Below, one piece after another: positions 23,914 to 34,976 of a DNA stretch of 64,000 nucleotides; position 1 is the stretch's first letter; every line of letters starts with the position of its first letter. The notes beneath the pieces were generated by a model, which was not told the DNA's origin, did not search any database, and saw nothing but the letters and a program-made list of their open reading frames with translations. Both the position numbers and the translations under genes were made by a program. The DNA comes from Siphonodentalium dalli (taxonomy: Eukaryota > Mollusca > Scaphopoda > Gadilida > Siphonodentaliidae), in assembly GCA_032622095.1 (NCBI GenBank), contig CP136069.1, forward strand, positions 47,158,194-47,222,193, given 5' to 3'.

Positions 23914-26771
23914 ATAGTCGGGGAGCCAATAAGGTCCACCTGCACCCCCCCGATGATTACAAATAACCTTATTTTTATTGTTCCCTATGGTATCCAGATA
24001 AAGAATCCGGAATTCTCCGAAAAATAAAGGTGGCCCTACTAGGTGCTAGAGCCATTTGAATCCAAGATGGCCGCCATTTCCTCTAATTCCGACCAGCTGT
24101 ATTTAATCGTTGTAATAGATCGGTTGTTAGCAAAAGACACAGACAAAATAAATGCCATTTGTTGGTATGATGTCCTTCTTCAAAATGACGGCAAAATTTT
24201 TCGAAAAAAATTCAAAATGGCCGCCGAAAAATGACGTCATCTGCACGAAAATAGGAAATTTAATTAATATTTCACCATATCTTCCATTTTTCTTCACATT
24301 AATCATTAGTAAATGGCAATGTTTTTGAGACAGTCATCAAGCGTGATATTATAGCGTCATTTTAAAACATTTGCCATTGACGAGGGTTCCGTAATAGATA
24401 CAGAAAGAGGATTTGAAAAAGAGGGGTAAAATTTTCGATTTTTTGCAAGACGATTTTGATAGTCATTTTATCGACAAACCACACAGGCTGTTAATAGAAT
24501 GTCAACAACTATGTGCTTTATTTTATTGGACGGATGTTTTACTTCAATGGGAATGAAATTGGTGTAGAAAATTTCCAAAATGGCCGCCGAAAATATGAAA
24601 AATGGTAAATATTGCCCCAGGGTGTCCTGCAATGGCTTACAAGTTGTGGTTAATATATAAAATTGGCTAATCTGTATTATATACATTGCATACTAACATG
24701 TCTGATGCACCATGGATCATTGTTTCTATTGTCACCACTGACATCACCAGAAATATTGGATTTTTATCTCACAAACTTGACATAAATTTCGACAAAAATT
24801 CACTTTTCAGGGTTGGACAATTGTTTTAAGTAAAATGCAACTATCATTGGTATCAAAGGTATTTATTGTATTGGTCTATCTTAAATGTGTCACATTACGG
24901 TGTTTATAGACCAAATTGCTCAAGATGGCTTCCAAAATGGCAACCAAATTTGTAAAAAGTTAATTTTTTACATATATCCCGAACATTATTCTCTGCGTTA
25001 TCCGACAAGGTAGTAAATTGTGACTCACTTGGTTATTGTACGTGTTAGTTAATTAACTGACAACTACGTTCTATTATGTTTGTCCCAGTTCCGTATGGGG
25101 CATGACAAATTCATTTTAAAGTTGCAGTATGGAATTTTGCGGAGAACCTCTTTTGTGTTTCTTGCCATATTATTGAAAGGAAATGGGCAGAACTTTGAAA
25201 CGGAACTGAGATGAACCATAATATGTGGCTATTCTGGTCCATTATGATAAAACATATCAACTGGATACAGGGTGGATGCCAAGATGGTAGCCAGGGACTT
25301 ACTATATTATCATAGGTGAGGTGAATAGGTGTACAGGGAGATGAGTACATGTATGTATACAATTAGTGACTGTATGATCATAAATGTAATGAATAGCTAT
25401 ACAGGGAGTGACTAAATGGTCATGTGTCAGGTGTATGAGTATACCCGGTGTTCCTGCTTGGTGATGTGGCGGTATGGTCATGTGTAGGTTATACGGGTAT
25501 ACACATGTGTTGCTATATGGTCATGGGCGAGGGGTATGTGTATATAGCGAGCGGCTATATGGGCATGGATGATGTGCATATGCATACATGGAGTGAATAT
25601 ACTGACATGGCTGGGGAGTATTAGTATATCTTGAGTGGCTATTCTGCTATGGTGTGACAATAGGGATACGGGGAGTGACATGGCCAAGGGTGAGGTGAAT
25701 ATATATACAGGGAGTTACTGTATGGGCATGAATGGTGTGAATATGTATACAAGGAGTGACTATATGGTTATGAGTGGGGTGTCTATGGTGAGATGCATAG
25801 GAATATAAGGAGTGGCTGTATGGGCATGTGTGAGGTGAATCGGTATACATGTAGTGACTGTACGGTGTATTGTTGTGTGTGGCCGTTGTGACCGTATGGG
25901 CATTGCTGTGGTGTATAGATATAACGAGAGTAGCTACATGGTCATCTGTGAGTTGTTTATGTATATATGGAGTGACTGTAATGTCGTGGTGGGATGTATA
26001 TGTGTACCGTGTGTGGCTGTATTGTGACATGTGGGTGTATATGTATATTTGTGCTGTCTGTATGATCATGGATGGAGTGCGTAGATAAATAGGGAGTGAT
26101 TTTATGGTTATGGGTAATGTGTATAGGTGCACCTGGTATGCCTGTACGGTCAAGATTGAAGTTATATGCATACCTGTGGCTATATAGGGAGTGCCCTTTT
26201 GGTAACGGGTGGGTCGTATATTGATATATGTTGTGGATGTATTATCATCGGTGGTGTATAGGGTGTAGATGAATGATCATGGATGGCGTGTATAAGTATA
26301 CATTGAGTTGCTGAATTGTCATGTGCGAGGTGTATATGCAAGTATTAAACTTATGAGTGGTCGTGTGTGCGGGTATTGGTATATTTGGAAGGGCTCACCA
26401 TTGATGAGGTGTATATGTATATCTGGATTGACTCTATGGTCATGGGTATGGCGAATAGATATACATGTAGTGGCTGTATGGTCCACGGTGAGGTGAATAG
26501 GTATACAATGAGTGACTTTATGATCGTGAATGTGGTGAATATGTATACACATAGTGACTATATGGTCAGGTGTAGGAGTATACCTGGTGTTCATGCATGG
26601 TGACTCATGGCTGTATCGTCATTTGTGGCATGTACCAGTATAACCAAATATGGCTGTATGGTCAGGTGTATGTGTATAGAGTGGGTGACTATATTGTCAT
26701 TTGTGTGGTGTTTATGTACATATGAGGTCACGGTGGGTTGTACATGTGTAATTTGGGTGGCTATCGCTTTC
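23914..26771 (+). repeat. Left inverted arm of the 5.2-kb foldback
   Basis: The outer part (23914-25320) pairs with 27755-29144. It contains three copies of an aa(g/a)atggccgcc word, at about 24066, 24214 and 24578. The inner part (25320-26771) is the satellite. Confidence 0.85.
25320..26760 (+). repeat. Satellite inside the left foldback arm
   Basis: A degenerate unit of about 42-55 bases, of the form ggagtgactatatggtcatg...gtgaggtgtatatgtatac, repeats about 30 times. The opposite arm carries the complementary satellite over about 900 bases, so copy number has diverged between arms. The Tyr/His/Thr-rich and Met/Val-rich open frames across it are by-products of the repeat. Confidence 0.8.
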
Positions 26772-26853
26772 CACAATAACGCAAGGATATGTTAATCAAT
26801 AGAGAGGTCATATCAAAGAGTTCTCCACCATGATAGTGTTTGTGTACATGGGG

Positions 26854-29144
26854 GAAAGCGATAGCCACCCATTACCACACAGTCATTCCATATATACATA
26901 AACACTACATACATAACAATATAGTGACCAACTGTATAAACGTACACCTGACCCATGACCATGGATGGCCATACAGCCATGAGTCACAATGCAGTCACAC
27001 CGGGTATAATCCTAAACATGACCCATAACCATAGAGTCACTCCTTGTATACCCATTCACCTCACTATTGGCCATACGGTCATCCCATGTATACCTATTCT
27101 CCACACACACATGGTCAAATAGACATTCAATATATACATCAACACCACAACAATGACCATAGAGTCACCCCGGGTATACATATCCACCTCACCAATGGTC
27201 ATATAGCCACTCGCTTCATACACATATCCTCACCCATGGCACCTGGTATACTCCTTCATCTGATCTATGGCCATATAGTCACACCGTGTGTACCTATTCA
27301 AAACATTCGTACATGATTATGGTCAATCATTGTATATATATTCACCTCACCCTTGGCCATGTCACTCCCCGTATCCCTATTTGTCACACCATAGCAGAAT
27401 AGCCACTCAAGATATACTAATACTCCCCAGCCATGTCAGTATATTCACTCCATGTATGCATATGCACATCATCCATGGCCATATAGCCGCTCGCTATATA
27501 CACATACCCCTCGCCCATGACCATATAGCAACACATGTGTATACCCGTATAACCTACACATGACCTACACGTCACCAAGCAGGAACACCGGGTATACTCA
27601 TACACCTGACACATGACCATTTAGTCACTCCCTGTATAGCTATTCATTACATTTATGATCATACAGTCACTAATTGTATACATACATGTACTCATCTCAC
27701 CGTTGACCATACAATAACTCCCTGTATACCTATTCACCTCATCTATGACCATATAGTAACTCCCTGGCTACCATCTTGGCATCCACCGTGTATCCAGTTG
27801 ATATGTTTTATCATAATGGACCAGAATAGCCACATATTATGGTTCATCTCAGTTCCGTTTCAAAGTTCTGCCCATTTCCTTTCAATAATATGGCAAGAAA
27901 CACAAAAGAGGTTCTCCGCAAAATTCCATACTGCAACTTTAAAATGAATTTGTCATGCCCCATACGGAACTGGGACAAACATAATAGAACGTAGTTGTCA
28001 GTTAATTAACTAACACGTACAATAACCAAGTGAGTCACAATTTACTACCTTGTCGGATAACGCAGAGAATAATGTTCGGGATATATGTAAAAAATTAACT
28101 TTTTACAAATTTGGTTGCCATTTTGGAAGCCATCTTGAGCAATTTGGTCTATAAACACCGTAGTGTGACACATTTAAGATAGACCAATACAATAAATACC
28201 TTTGATACCAATGATAGTTGCGTTTTACTTAAAACAATTGTCCAACCCTGAAAAGTGAATTTTTGTCGAAATTTATGTCAAGTTTGTGAGAGAAAAATCC
28301 AATATTTCTGGTGATGTCAGTGGTGACAATAGAAACAATGATCCATGGTGCATCAGACATGTTAGTATGCAATGTATATAATACAGATTAGCCAATTTTA
28401 TATATTAACCACAACTTGTAAGCCATTGCAGGACACCCTGGGGCAATATTTACCATTTTTCATATTTTCGGCGGCCATTTTGGAAATTTTCTACACCAAT
28501 TTCATTCCCATTGAAGTAAAACATCCGTCCAATAAAATAAAGCACATAGTTGTTGACATTATACTAACAGCCTGTGTGGTTTGTCGATAAAATGACTATC
28601 AAAATCGTCTTGCAAAAAATCGAAAATTTTACCTCTCTTTTTCAAATCCTCTTTCTGTATCTATTACGGAACCCTCGTCAATGGCAAATGTCTTAAAATG
28701 ACGCTATAATATCACGCTTGATGACTGTCTCAAAAACATTGCCATTTACTAATGATTAATGTGAAGAAAAATGGAAGATATGGTGAAATATTAATTAAAT
28801 TTCCTATTTTCGTGCAGATGACGTCATTTTTCGGCGGCCATTTTGAATTTTTTTCGAAATTTTTTGCCGTCATTTTGAAGAAGGACATCATACCAACAAA
28901 TGGCATATATTTTGTCTGTGTCTTTTGCTAACAACCGATCTATTACAACGATTAAATACAGCTGGTCGGAATTAAAGGAAATGGCGGCCATCTTGGATTC
29001 AAATGGCTCTAGCACCTAGTAGGGCCACCTTTATTTTTCGGAGAATTCCGGATTCTTTATCTGGATACCATAGGGAACAATAAAAATAAGGTTATTTGTA
29101 ATCATCGGGGGGGTGCAGGTGGACCTTATTGGCTCCCCGACTAT
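26854..29144 (-). repeat. Right inverted arm of the 5.2-kb foldback
   Basis: The inner satellite (about 26860-27760) and the outer unique part (27760-29144) mirror the left arm. The innermost pair is gtggctatcgctttcc (about 26757) with ggaaagcgatagccac (about 26854). Confidence 0.85.
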
Positions 29145-29690
29145 GAGGCCTGTCTAGATGCTAGGATTTTGCGATTTTCTTGTTCAGATTTCAAAATTTT
29201 CGTTGTCCCCCGTGCATGGCCAATACAAAACTGATAATTTTGGTTAAACTTGTGGACTGAAATGGTCATCAGTTGGAGAAATTTCCAACCTTAGTGGGGG
29301 AGTATGAGGTTTGAAATTTCCTACACCAGAAAAGCTTCAGTTGAGACCAGTCCAGATGCTACGGTTTGCAATTTTCTTGTATAGTTTTCAAAATGTTCTC
29401 ACGCCGGGCCGAACAACCTCTCTTGTCCGTAGCTGTGTGCATTTATCTGGAGTTAGACCACTAGATGTTAGGATTTATGCAATTTTTCAGGTTAAAATAT
29501 TTGAATGTTCTCGGGAATATAGAACCATGGTTTACGAACATATAGCATATTAGGGAGGGGGGGGGGGGTGCAAATGGAATTATGCAAAACTTGTGTTTTT
29601 GTCTGATTCAAGGGGGGGGGGGGGTGCAATTGGAATTTCCCAAGGAGGACACCCCCCCCCACGGAGACCCTCTAGCCACGTCTCTGAAGA
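29145..29690 (+). repeat. GGAAATTTCC repeat, right half
   Basis: This continues the repeat interrupted at 23913. It matches 11355-12010, including the G-runs near 29555 and 29612 and the 'ggaatttcccaagg.ggacacccc' end. Confidence 0.75.
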
Positions 29691-32237
29691 TGGGGTGAAC
29701 CACACCCAAAACACATGTCCCTGATCGTGTTGCACGCATGTGTGTCGTGTGTCTATCACGCAGGCGATGTGTTTAATACGGATAAGTCTCGTATCATCAT
29801 CATTGACTATAATATATTAGCTCATGTAAGTGGTGTTAGATTGGAGTTAGCAGCTACTGTTGAACATGTTTGGTCCTCAATGCGATGCCCCAAGGATCTT
29901 CAAAGACACCCCTACAAACGCATCAACACTCCTGTCCATGAGCTACGCCTCTTGTGTCCCAGCCACATAGGCGATGCGTTCATTACGAGAAAAGCCTCGC
30001 GTCATCATCATTGACTATATTTAGCTAATGTCGGTATCGCTGCACGTGATAACGGCAAATAATCTTATCTGTCGATTAACATTTAGAAATTTGACAGAGA
30101 AAATATAATAAGGTCAATATTATGGGCAGGTGACTGCATTGAACCCTTGAGTCGCGTGTGCTCGGATGTTTAATATACTGAGTGTATAAGCTGTATAAGC
30201 TGGTGTATATTTTACTGGATTTCATATTGGAATATGTCTTAAGGCAGGGATAGTATATCACTCGAAAGATTGAGGTTGGTGCAACTACCCTATACCACAC
30301 CCGTATGTAATCCACCAGGTGCACATGTACACTTGGGCTTGTTTTCAGAACTGAGATAGAGAGGAAGATTGGCTGAGAAATAGAGAAGAGATATTTGGAA
30401 GATCCAGAAATCGAGAGAACGAGAGAGCGCCCAAGAGAACGATAGCTCATCCGACAATAAGGGGGTAATAAACTAATACCAGTAACGCTTGATTTAAAGG
30501 TACTCAATCCGATTCGATGGTCCCCAAATCATCAGATTCCAACAACAACAACAATTTTTGAAATGCCGCTTCAGTTATCAGATTCGATTAATTGTCCAAA
30601 AATAATGCTAACCACAGTCAGCTATACATGTAGTATAAAATTGACCAAATACCTGTTATTTATCAACATTTTGTTCAACGAAATTTTGCCGGTTTGTCAA
30701 ATATTTATTATTATCCATCTTCATATGCAATTGGCCCGAGATCGTCTTCTCGTCGACTTTTTTCTGGGCCACTAAAGGTATCGGTGGTGAAAAATAATAG
30801 ATTTAAAAAATCGATATCTGATCACTCTGAGCTTTGATGAGTGGATTTCTCGACTCGAATCAGATATTTTTTACCCCCGAAGTCAAGGAAATAGTAATTT
30901 GCGAGCGTTAATTCGGATTAAGCATCTTCAAACATGCATACTTTATCTCCCACCCAAACCGTGATGTATATGGCACGGTGTCGACATAGATCTGTTTCAC
31001 GTGGTTGAGCGGATTTATGTCATTATAATTATATAGAATGTTAGATGTTAAATCACAAAACAATATTCATTAATTGTAAGGCCAGAAAATAATGATTTAA
31101 TTTGGACAAAGTATTTTTAAAAACACTTTGGCCAAACAAAATCAGAATTGGCAACCCCCACTGCACGACTCGTGCTATTATTGTTATATCCCTTTCTGTT
31201 TCCGAGAGGGTGTAAATTGAAAGCTGATAAATACCCTAAATACTCCTGCGCGGAACTATGTGCCACAAAAAGATATATTCACCCACAACCTAGAACGTAT
31301 ACCATCATATATTGTCATCATTGTTCAACAGGCAACAAATGCATATTCGCAAAGGACTATTAGTTATGGGTGTTTGTATTTATAATTTGAAATAATTATG
31401 AAATTTCTCAAAAATCATGAGCAATTATGACCTTTCTCGTGGCATTCAGATATGATGTAATTCATATTTAAACTTGATTTTGAAAACGTTAAACTTTGCA
31501 GAACATCTTGGTACCCGAAACACTGTAATATTAAGAAGTTTCACGTCCTTAAAGTGTAGACAATGAGCTTATATCTTCCAATCGATTGACCATTATTAAA
31601 TGTTTGTCACATTAATCCTATCACATGTACCAAGTTTCCAAAACGACCAGTTCAATATAAACTTTGGAGAAAATCTACAAATATCAGGTATTTCAGCAAA
31701 TACCATGCCGTATACATATTATTTAGCTATTTCTGTAAATCAAAGTGACAAGTTAGTACAAATGACACATTCACTGCCAACTAATGTAGCATTAAACTAA
31801 TATAACCGATAATTTCAGCCATGCCCATAGTGCCATTTCGGAAAACACGGCGTCTAAACAATGCACACTTGTAAAATTGTCTTCGTTAAATATCAGAGAT
31901 GATTGCTCGTGTGAGAGTCGCTGCATATTCTACATATATATAATTAAGTTGCATTTTTCCAATTTGGATATCCCAAATTGATGAGAATAACTAATTGATT
32001 ATATTTTCATCAATTTGAGGTCAAAATATAAATCGTATCCCCATCCCCAGAAGATCGAACTCTCAAGATGTTATCCTACTATTAGCACATCGTCATGGCG
32101 TCATATTTTTGCGCCAATCAACATCCTTGCCCATTATTCGAACAGAAAATGCTGTTGTTGTCACTTTAAAACGTGCTACGTCTCACCATGCGTTTCATTG
32201 TGGTATTGGTCGTAACAAACTGGTATAGAAATTATAA
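29691..32237. other. Upstream region of the NRF-6-like gene, no gene recognised
   Basis: A duplication of about 55 bases ('cgatg.gtt.a.tacg..aa..tctcgt.tcatcatcattgactata') occurs at 29765-29815 and 29970-30020. Bases 30498-30960 are one copy of a dispersed repeat whose second copy is at 59250-59640 in intron 7 of the downstream gene. No promoter element could be assigned with confidence. Confidence 0.45.
30498..30960 (+). repeat. Dispersed repeat, copy 1 of 2
   Basis: It shares 'aaaggta.tcaatccgattcg', 'ttatttatcaacattttg', 'atatc.gatcactctgagct' and 'ttaattcggatta' with 59250-59640 in the same orientation. It is about 400 bases long and of unknown class. Confidence 0.7.
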
Positions 32238-32401
32238 TAAGCACAATGGTTTAACTGTTCTGAGTAGCGTACTGTTTTCTCCTCTCGTGAGATGCAAGGA
32301 TTATTTTCATTCGCCTGGCGCCTCGTAAAAAATAATCCTCCGCATCTTCACTTGAGGAGAAAAATCATACGCTACTCAAAACAGTTTACCATTGTCTTAT
32401 T
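32238..32401. mobile_element. Hairpin MITE just upstream of coding exon 1
   Basis: Inverted arms start ataagcacaatggtttaactg and end cagtttaccattgtcttat. They pair through 'tgagtagcgtactgttttctcctc' and onward through aggattatttt / aaaaataatcct, leaving a loop near 32318. It ends 66 bases before the exon-1 acceptor-like AG, so it lies in a promoter, 5' UTR or 5' intron. Confidence 0.75.
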
Positions 32402-32536
32402 TATTCTGTAGTGCACATACGGATATTCACGTCACTTTAACTATTTTTTGTTTGTTTTTGTTTTCCAGATAAACGGTCGTTTGCTTGAGCCTCGATATTG
32501 TTTGAAGCCTCACGTGCTGTACTCTCCACCAATACA

Positions 32537-32825
32537 ATGGCCTCAAAACTGACGCTTTACATACTCACAGTGGTGCTAATTGTCGGGAAGTCACGTGCTC
32601 AGTCTCTCAAGGACGTCCAGGAATTGCGCATGAATCTTGCCACAACTCAGAATGACGTCCTCCGGTTGCTACGCGACTCCGTGCATGATTTATTTAATGG
32701 CCAATCAGCCGATGAGTTCACGAACGTGGCGCGGGCGGACGGTTATGGTGAACTCTTAAAATGTTTGATGGATGTACAGGCACTGATAACTGGAGTACAG
32801 TCTCGCGAATTATGGGCCCTGCAGA
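32537..32825 (+). CDS. NRF-6-like acyltransferase, coding exon 1
   Basis: This starts a protein resembling nose resistant to fluoxetine 6 (NRF-6): a secreted NRF domain, then a multipass acyltransferase-3 domain, known in Caenorhabditis for lipid and drug handling. The ATG at 32537 has a good context (A at -3, G at +4). The first 22 residues are a signal peptide, MASKLTLYILTVVLIVGKSRAQ. The rest begins the NRF domain (CLMDVQALITGV, RELWALQ). The exon ends before GTGAGT at 32826, phase 1. A TTTTCCAG acceptor-like site at 32461-32468 means a 5' non-coding exon may lie upstream, or that the transcript starts nearby. Confidence 0.85.
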
Positions 32826-32840
32826 GTGAGTAAATTAATT

Positions 32841-33232
32841 ACCCATTCCCAACGACTCGACCATTTCCGTTTGGCTGAGGAAATAACCTCTTCCATAAAT
32901 AGATACAATATTCGCGCAATGCTACCATATACGGCCCTGGTAATAAGCCGATGAACTTTACTGGTTGATGTATAAATGTGACTGGAGCAGAATGTACGAA
33001 TTCAGTGTATGCCAGTACCAGACTTGATCATTCATTAAATAGTGATAAATAGTAATAAATAGCAACAATTAGTTAAAGTTTAACAGACTTCCAGCCAACA
33101 TACGTACTTACCGGTGGTATGTACATGGTCAATTAAGTGATTGAAATAGACCGGCAGATATAGTTTCTAATTATGGAAGAGGTTATTTCCTCAGCAAAGC
33201 GGAAATGGCCGAATCTTTGAGAATGTTGGTTA
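32841..33232. mobile_element. Foldback MITE in intron 1
   Basis: The arms are ccatttccgtttggctgagg plus aaataacctcttccata at 32868-32903 and the reverse complement at about 33176-33213. Weaker pairing continues outward to ttaccc / ggttacc. The interior of about 270 bases has no coding region. It lies 15 bases inside the intron. Confidence 0.65.
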
Positions 33233-34068
33233 CCATGCATAATTTTGTCAACGTTTGTTGATTGATTTATTAAAAAGTTACAAATAGCAACGAAAAAAGC
33301 AAAACATATATACACTATGTGCCAAAATTCGGATATCAAGTTCATGATTATTCATTCCATATGTTTACCCACCTCATCCTTTGTCTGACCCATGTATGCA
33401 TTTCAGTGAATTATCCGCTTGATGCCTTTGTTTAGCTGGCAGAGCAATTGTTTATTGATTGCTCCGGTTTTTTCCACAGGTAGATGGATATCTGTGAAAC
33501 AAACAACTGGTACTAATACCACGAACGATGAGTTGAACAAACTCATGAAGAATAGTTGGCGGTGCTTGCCACAATACCATGATACCATGGCATAGATGGC
33601 ATGCATCCCCTCATAGTTGTATATCTAATATTATTATAATACACTGTCAAAGTTTGAATCAAGTTCGCATCCAATATGATTGGCAAAAACCCCACAAAGT
33701 GCGCCAACACCAAATTTAACTAATTTCCCCCGATGAGCATTGATAGTGGCAAAGACATAGTTTTATGGTTAGTTTAAACCGAATGCATATACATCTGTAC
33801 TGAACTAACGATGTGGTGCGTGTCCCAAGATAATCTAAGATTTAATGATGGATTATCTCTTCCTAAATACGTTTTATATATAGTTTCTGGGGTATAAACA
33901 TTAAATATGAGTCGAACACATCTGTCCCGAAACAGACCGTCAAGAAAATTTCAGGCGACCTCAGATAGAGATAGAGTTCCGCTATTTTTACGCTCCGAAA
34001 ATTTACGCGAGCCGTAAAATCTCTCAAATTGATTGCATGTATTATACCAGAAAATTTTGATATAAGAT

Positions 34069-34166
34069 ATAGAGGATCTCCAACAAGTTATGTTGGGATA
34101 CAAGATTTTATGAAACTCGTTTCATAACATCTTATATCCCAACATAACCCGTTGGAGATCCTCTAT
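34069..34166. mobile_element. AGAGGATCT hairpin MITE
   Basis: Bases atagaggatctccaac at the left pair with gttggagatcctctat at the right. The pairing continues through gttatgttgggata / tatcccaacataac and tttatgaaa, an almost perfect 98-base hairpin. Its arms match the degenerate hairpin at 40598-40742. Confidence 0.85.
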
Positions 34167-34809
34167 TTATCTCAGACAGAAATGGCGGCTTCTGATTGAT
34201 CGAGATATGTGTCCTATATTGTCTGATTTTTGTCAAATCGCCCGTATTATCCACACACCGCAAAATATCAAATTTAGAACAAAATAACAGTACATTGTCT
34301 TAACAGCGTCAATTTGCCCTATTTATACCATCACCATAGAACATTAGCAGGACCCAGCATACTAATAGCAAATTAATTAGCAGGATCACTTAAAGCCACA
34401 TGGCGGTTTGTGCTCTAAAATACACATATTCTCTTTTGAATTCTTCCCTTGAATACTTGAGCAACCTTTCTATTGCATTACATGACACAGAAAGACGCAT
34501 TGACGTAATATAAAACAAAACTTTGAACACAGTGTTTGGGTCATAAACAAACAACATCCATGCGAATGGCATGAGACAGAAAAGAACATTCCGTGTTAGT
34601 GTATTCCTGATATGGTAGAAATAGAGAGCGTTTATTGCACTTATGTCCGAAACATTAAAAAACAGCTGGAAATGGTTATGACCATGAACAGTATACGAAG
34701 CCTGTATATCAATTTTCCGTGTTATTGTCAACCTATATTATACCTCCTTCCAAATTACGTAGACATAATTTGGAAGCTCGAATCAGCCATGTCCGTGTTT
34801 CTTTTCTAG

Positions 34810-34976
34810 TGGTGGACAGCTTCTTTAAACCGGCACCAGCGATTTTGAAGGGTAATCTGAATTGGCCTGGGAATTACGATGAATGCGCAGCCTCGGCCAC
34901 AACGGCCAACGCCACGAGACAGTTCCAGGGTCACTACTGTACGGCTATAATCGGCCAACGGAACGGGTCACTACTG
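34810..34976 (+). CDS. NRF-6-like acyltransferase, coding exon 2
   Basis: Residues 97-152. It encodes MVDSFFKPAPAILKGNLNWP, GNYDECAAS and FQGHYC, the most recognisable part of the NRF domain: family members have D(S/A)xGKxPxGIL, G(S/N)YDEC and F.GKYC here. YDEC and HYC supply cysteines expected to form disulphides outside the membrane. Exon 1 supplies the first base of M97. The exon ends phase 0 before GTGAGTTAAC at 34977. The last 48 bases (34929-34976) and this donor are the founder of, or a member of, the tandem array that follows directly. Confidence 0.85.

Larger units (their letters stand above)
23914..29144. mobile_element. Foldback element, 5.2 kb, nested in an older repeat
   Basis: Two long inverted arms begin TAGTCGGGGAGCC and its complement. 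Left arm about 23914-26771, right arm about 26854-29144, with a loop of about 80 bases. The outer 1.4 kb of each arm is non-repetitive and nearly identical between arms. The inner part of each arm is a short-unit satellite. TGA is present on both sides, and the interrupted host repeat is intact outside, so the target duplication is probably TGA. No transposase is visible. The layout resembles foldback/TU-type elements. Confidence 0.85.
32826..34809 (+). other. Intron 1 with MITEs
   Basis: Donor GTGAGTAAAT, acceptor TTTCTTTTCTAG. The intron holds a foldback at 32841-33232, a hairpin element at 34069-34166 and dispersed-repeat fragments at 34250-34370 and 34495-34640 that match 145-310 and 22730-22862. 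No other exon is evident. Confidence 0.75.

Noticed and set aside
25478-27620. Long Thr/His/Tyr-rich open frames
   Set aside because: They follow the short-unit satellite inside the foldback arms and appear in mirrored form on both arms.
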